Source: JAYRZB01 sp041916675 | GTDB taxonomy: Bacteria; Pseudomonadota; Alphaproteobacteria; Rhizobiales; Devosiaceae | Assembly (NCBI GenBank): GCA_041916675.1 | Contig: JAYRZB010000010.1 | Location: 1 to 64,000, forward strand | DNA: 64,000 nt | Reading direction: 5' to 3' | Shown here: positions 60,999-64,000 of the stretch, in pieces | Numbering within the stretch: the first letter of the stretch is position 1 | Layout of the letters: each line of letters begins with the position of its first letter | The notes under the pieces: model-generated | What the model saw: only the letters and a program-made list of their open reading frames with translations | Databases searched by the model: none | Told to the model about the DNA's origin: nothing | Translations under genes and position numbers: made by a program

Positions 60999-61697
60999 TT
61001 AGTGAGCCGAGCTCGGATCGACATGAACACCAGGGCCCATGGTCGAGGACAGGGCCACGCGCTTGACGTAGGTGCCCTTGGCACCCGCCGGCTTGGCCTT
61101 GTTGACGGCGTCGGTGAACGCCTTGATGTTTTCGAGAAGCGCCTGCTCGGTGAACGACACCTTGCCGACGCCCGCGTGGATGATACCGGCCTTTTCGACG
61201 CGGAACTCAACAGCGCCGCCCTTGGCAGCCTTGACGGCACCGGCGACATCGGGAGTGACCGTGCCAACCTTGGGGTTCGGCATCAGGTTGCGCGGCCCGA
61301 GGATCTTACCCAGACGGCCAACCAGCGGCATCATGTCCGGGGTGGCAATGCAGCGATCGAAATCGATCTTGCCAGCCTGGATCTGTTCCATCAGGTCTTC
61401 AGCGCCAACGATATCGGCACCGGCCTTGCGGGCTTCATCGGCCTTGGCATCCTTGGCGAACACGGCGACGCGAACGGTCTTGCCGGTGCCGTTGGGCAGG
61501 TTGACAACGCCGCGGACCATCTGGTCGGCGTGACGCGGATCAACGCCAAGGTTCATGGCGATCTCGACGGTTTCGTCAAACTTGGCCGAGGCGCGGGCCT
61601 TGACCATCTTGAGAGCTTCATCGACGGCGTAGAGCTTGTTGCGATCAATACCCTGACGGGCGGCGGCAACCTTTTTTGCGAGCTTTGCCATTGCCAT
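60999..61697 (-). CDS. rplA: 50S ribosomal protein L1
   Basis: L1-stalk protein guiding E-site tRNA; in E. coli it also represses the rplKA message. 232 residues, with NLGVDPRHADQMVRGVVNLPNGTGKTVRVAVFAK, PDMMPLVGRLGKILGPRNLMPNPKVGTVT and YVKRVALSSTMGPGVHVD. MAMAKLAKKV offers two starts. The first ATG (61695-61697) overlaps the rplK stop by 1 nt; the second (61689-61691) gives the canonical MAKLAKK start. Confidence 0.97.
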   Translation of the reverse strand: MAMAKLAKKVAAARQGIDRNKLYAVDEALKMVKARASAKFDETVEIAMNLGVDPRHADQMVRGVVNLPNGTGKTVRVAVFAKDAKADEARKAGADIVGAEDLMEQIQAGKIDFDRCIATPDMMPLVGRLGKILGPRNLMPNPKVGTVTPDVAGAVKAAKGGAVEFRVEKAGIIHAGVGKVSFTEQALLENIKAFTDAVNKAKPAGAKGTYVKRVALSSTMGPGVHVDPSSAH

Positions 61698-62125
61698 TAC
61701 TCCGCGATCTGCAGGCCCATGGAACGGGCAGAACCCGCAATCATGGAAGCCGCTGCGTCAACGTCATAGGCGTTGAGGTCCTTGAGCTTCTTTTCCGCGA
61801 TTTCGCGGATCTGAGCCTTGGTGATGGTGCCTGCCGATTCCTTGCCCGGGAGCTTGGAGCCGGACTTCAGGTTGGCCGCCTTCTTGAGGTAGTAGGTCAC
61901 CGGCGGGAGCTTGAGCTCAAAGGTGAAGCTCTTGTCCGCATAGATGGTGATCACGACCGGGGTCGGGGCACCCTTTTCCATTTCCTGGGTCTGCGCGTTG
62001 AACGCCTTGCAGAACTCCATGATATTCAGACCGCGCTGACCGAGCGCCGGGCCGATCGGGGGCGACGGCGTCGCCGAACCGGCTGCCACCTGAAGCTTCA
62101 GATAGCCCGTAATTTTCTTTGCCAT
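61697..62125 (-). CDS. rplK: 50S ribosomal protein L11
   Basis: GTPase-centre protein and target of thiopeptides. 142 residues: KKITGYLKLQVAAGSATPSPPIGPALGQRGLNIMEFCKAFNAQT, PVVITIYADKSFTFELKLPPVTYYLKKAA and the end DVDAAASMIAGSARSMGLQI. The proline helix (SPPIGPALGQ) is intact. 178 nt after nusG, so it may also have its own promoter; none was obvious. Confidence 0.98.
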   Translation of the reverse strand: MAKKITGYLKLQVAAGSATPSPPIGPALGQRGLNIMEFCKAFNAQTQEMEKGAPTPVVITIYADKSFTFELKLPPVTYYLKKAANLKSGSKLPGKESAGTITKAQIREIAEKKLKDLNAYDVDAAASMIAGSARSMGLQIAE

Positions 62126-62303
62126 TTTCGTCCTTCCTTGGCCAGACGCAGAACGCCCGGCCGGTTGCTTTGCCCGCTGTCATGCGGACCGTTTGACGCC
62201 GTGGTGCGAAGGTGCGCCGGTGACTGGCAGCCACCGCCCTCTTCCACGGTATTGCCCCGGAGTAACCCGGGACTTTTCCGGCCGGAGCCGGAAAACTGGA
62301 GGG

Positions 62304-62834
62304 TCAGACCTTTTCGACCTGACCGTATTCGAGTTCGACCGGCGTGGGCCGACCAAAGATGGATACCTCGACCTTGAGGCGAGCGCGTTCTTCGTCGACT
62401 TCCTCGACCACGCCATTGAAGCTGGCGAAGGGGCCATCGGACACGCGAACCTGCTCGCCAACCTCGAACGACACCGAAGGCTTGGGATGCTCAACCCCAT
62501 CCTGCACCTGCTGCAGAATGGCCATGGCTTCCTTCTCCGAGATCGGCATCGGCTTGTTGTCCGACCCCAGGAACCCGGTGACCTTGGGCGTATTCTTGAT
62601 CAGGTGGAAGGCCTGATCGGTCAGCTCCATCTTCACCAGCACGTAGCCGGGGAAAAACTTGCGCTCGGTATCGACCTTGCGGCCCCGGCGCATCTCGACG
62701 ACCTTCTCGGTCGGCACGATAACGTCTTCGAACAGGTGCTCGAGCTTGGTCTGGGCAACCTTTTCGCGGATCGCCTCAGCGACCTTGCGCTCGAAATTGC
62801 TGTAAGCCTGAACGATGTACCAACGCTTGGCCAT
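62304..62834 (-). CDS. nusG: Transcription termination/antitermination protein NusG
   Basis: Binds RNA polymerase through the N-terminal NGN domain and Rho or S10 through the KOW domain. 176 residues: AKRWYIVQAYSNFERKVAEAI, FFPGYVLVKMELTDQAFHLIKNTPKVTGFLG, then a short linker and the KOW domain VGEQVRVSDGPFASFNGVVEEVDEERARLKVEVSIFGRPTPVEL. 52 nt after secE. A GC-rich stem (62274-62295) follows its stop but has no T-run. Confidence 0.98.
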   Translation of the reverse strand: MAKRWYIVQAYSNFERKVAEAIREKVAQTKLEHLFEDVIVPTEKVVEMRRGRKVDTERKFFPGYVLVKMELTDQAFHLIKNTPKVTGFLGSDNKPMPISEKEAMAILQQVQDGVEHPKPSVSFEVGEQVRVSDGPFASFNGVVEEVDEERARLKVEVSIFGRPTPVELEYGQVEKV

Positions 62835-62886
62835 ACCGCTTCGCCGCTCCTAAATTCGTGTATTGGCCGCAATGCGGCGGAAAGTC

Positions 62887-63084
62887 CTAGCCGCGGAAAC
62901 TCAGCAGTAGCTGCACGAACCAGGCGATAATCTGATCGGCCGCCAGAAAGAACAGGCTGGCCAGAGCCACAAGCACCAGAACCATGATTGTCGAAATCAC
63001 CGTCTCGTTGCGCGACGGCCAGGTGACCTTGGACACCTCGGTACGCACTTGCTGCAGAAACGTAATTGGATTGGTACGTGCCAT
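62887..63084 (-). CDS. secE: Protein translocase subunit SecE
   Basis: Essential clamp subunit of SecYEG. 65 residues of the short form with one transmembrane helix: amphipathic NPITFLQQVRTEVSKVTWPSRNE (with the conserved VTWPSR) and then TVISTIMVLVLVALASLFFLAADQIIAWFV. First gene of the secE-nusG-rplKAJL-rpoBC cluster, behind the promoter at 63163-63191. Confidence 0.96.
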   Translation of the reverse strand: MARTNPITFLQQVRTEVSKVTWPSRNETVISTIMVLVLVALASLFFLAADQIIAWFVQLLLSFRG

Positions 63085-63162
63085 TATAGAGATCAGCTTT
63101 CGGGGGTTCTATATCCACAGCCAAAAAGGCCGCGCGAGTCACCGCACGGCTAAGATTCGAGC

Positions 63163-63191
63163 TATCTAGACACTTGTTGACCCGATTGCAA
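63163..63191 (-). promoter_or_regulatory. Candidate promoter of secE-nusG-rplKA
   Basis: On the minus strand, CTTGCAA (-35 TTGCAA) and TAGATA (-10) are separated by 17 nt, about 80 nt before the secE start. Both hexamers match the alphaproteobacterial housekeeping pattern reasonably well. Confidence 0.6.
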
Positions 63192-63299
63192 GCCCCAAGG
63201 GCAGCGGCGCGAAGTGTGGCTTATTCCCGCCGGACCCTAGTTCGGGACCGGAGATTCTGACACAAGGGCAAACGCGCAGGGCAATGGAGTTGCACAGGC

Positions 63300-64000
63300 A
63301 TGGCCGCTATCAGCGAAACGATCAGGACCGAGTGGCTGCGCATAGCGCTGGGGCACTATCTGAAAAAGTATATGCGGCGTGCGGACACAGCACTGGAGCG
63401 GGTAGAGATCGAATTCAGCGTCGAACCTGCACCGTACCGCGATGTGCGGATCGAGCGGTCAGCGCGCGGGGTGACCATTGTTCTTCAGCGGTCGGCAGAG
63501 ACAATTTTTGTCATCAACAATCGGTACTTTACCTCGGCCTACCTTTATCAGTTTCTGCTTGCCGACCCGAGCGCCCGCTACATTACCACCAACAATTCGG
63601 ACGGGGATAAAAGCACGCTGGCCCGGTTCACGCCCTCGTCTCGTTTCGAGCGGTGCATACCCCTGCCCGACCCGGCATTTTTCCGCAATCGTGGCTTTGC
63701 TGATGCCCATCAACTGGCGATAAACAACCCGATTGCCTGGCAGGATCGCAGCAGCGACATTGTCTGGCGGGGTGGATGGAACGGCCATGGCAGGTTCGCC
63801 CACGATCCAGAGGATATGTTCGATCCCGCCGTGCTACAGCGGCTGCGCATGGCGATGCTTTTGCGCAGCGTCCCGGACACGAATGTGAAGCTGACCGGCT
63901 TGCCGGAAGTCGAGAAAGGCACCACGCCCTATGCCCGCCAGATCGGGGTGGTGGGGGACACGGTGCCGGAGGCGAGCTGGCTGGGGCGCAAGTATGCCAT
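63300..64000 (+). CDS. GT90/CAP10-like glycosyltransferase, truncated by the window end
   Basis: From the ATG at 63300, with GGAG about 10 nt upstream, the frame stays open to the window edge (233 complete codons). The visible part begins MAAISETIRTEWLRIALGHYL. It contains NPIAWQDRSSDIVWRGGWNGHGRFAHDP, which matches the conserved W-x-x-R...WRG core of CAP10/KDELC-type (family GT90) transferases used in capsule or LPS decoration, then RQIGVVGDTVPEASWLGRKYA. The catalytic C-terminal part lies outside the window. Divergent from secE, with 215 nt between starts. The family call is moderate. Confidence 0.7.
   Translation, partial: MAAISETIRTEWLRIALGHYLKKYMRRADTALERVEIEFSVEPAPYRDVRIERSARGVTIVLQRSAETIFVINNRYFTSAYLYQFLLADPSARYITTNNSDGDKSTLARFTPSSRFERCIPLPDPAFFRNRGFADAHQLAINNPIAWQDRSSDIVWRGGWNGHGRFAHDPEDMFDPAVLQRLRMAMLLRSVPDTNVKLTGLPEVEKGTTPYARQIGVVGDTVPEASWLGRKYA

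Noticed and set aside
62274..62295. Hairpin TTTTCCGGC / GCCGGAAAA after nusG as a terminator
   Set aside because: The stem is good, but on the minus strand it is followed by GTCCCGGG, not a T-run, and rplK downstream belongs to the same cluster. Possibly a processing site.
63085..63299. tRNA-Trp or other tRNA upstream of secE
   Set aside because: Searched both strands for T-loop (TTCGA) and acceptor pairing; no tRNA fold is present.

Overview
The window looks like a chromosomal segment of a GC-rich alphaproteobacterium, most likely Hyphomicrobiales (Rhizobiales). A Devosia-like genus is a guess. Support comes from MipZ, an ATP12-type F1 assembly factor, DUF1489, Omp25/31-like barrels, DegP with two PDZ domains, a fold-III ornithine/lysine decarboxylase, and ribosomal operons in alphaproteobacterial order (adk between secY and rpsM; no rpmJ or infA).

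Layout. 1-31.6 kb is a mosaic of housekeeping and less-known genes: ClpS/ClpA adaptor-unfoldase; a D,D-carboxypeptidase with a SPOR tail; the division regulator MipZ; DUF1489 and a glutathione S-transferase; an unlisted 33-residue membrane peptide; MgtE; an endonuclease/exonuclease/phosphatase protein; a DUF2975/HTH pair; release factor RF3; an A+T-richer AAA+ ATPase gene next to tRNA-Leu(GAG); an orphan FliN-like protein; LipB; a compact rimO-folP-folB-folK operon; two tandem outer-membrane barrels; a long co-directional run degP-rarA-crcB-rluC-HAD-atp12; a divergent PLP decarboxylase; a P-loop kinase and an NAD-dependent epimerase/reductase.

31.7-50.2 kb is one minus-strand str-S10-spc-alpha supercluster, rpsL-rpsG-fusA-tuf-rpsJ to rpoA-rplQ. 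A convincing sigma-70 promoter precedes rpsL and a strong terminator follows rplQ. After a plus-strand YbjN gene, 51.0-63.1 kb holds the minus-strand secE-nusG-rplKA-rplJL-rpoBC cluster, with a promoter before secE, hairpins between rplA/rplJ and rplL/rpoB, and a terminator after rpoC. The right edge cuts a GT90/CAP10-like gene.

Non-coding content: a repeat family of about 99 bp with hairpin ends (two near-identical opposite copies, one diverged copy and several fragments), a 132-bp element with terminal inverted repeats, and several terminators and promoters. No CRISPR array, transposase, integrase or rRNA gene was seen. The best candidates for something undescribed are the isolated low-GC AAA+ ATPase gene with a palindrome at its start and short flanking repeats, and the small membrane peptide. 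A natural Arg88 in ribosomal protein S12 is a notable variant in an otherwise ordinary region.
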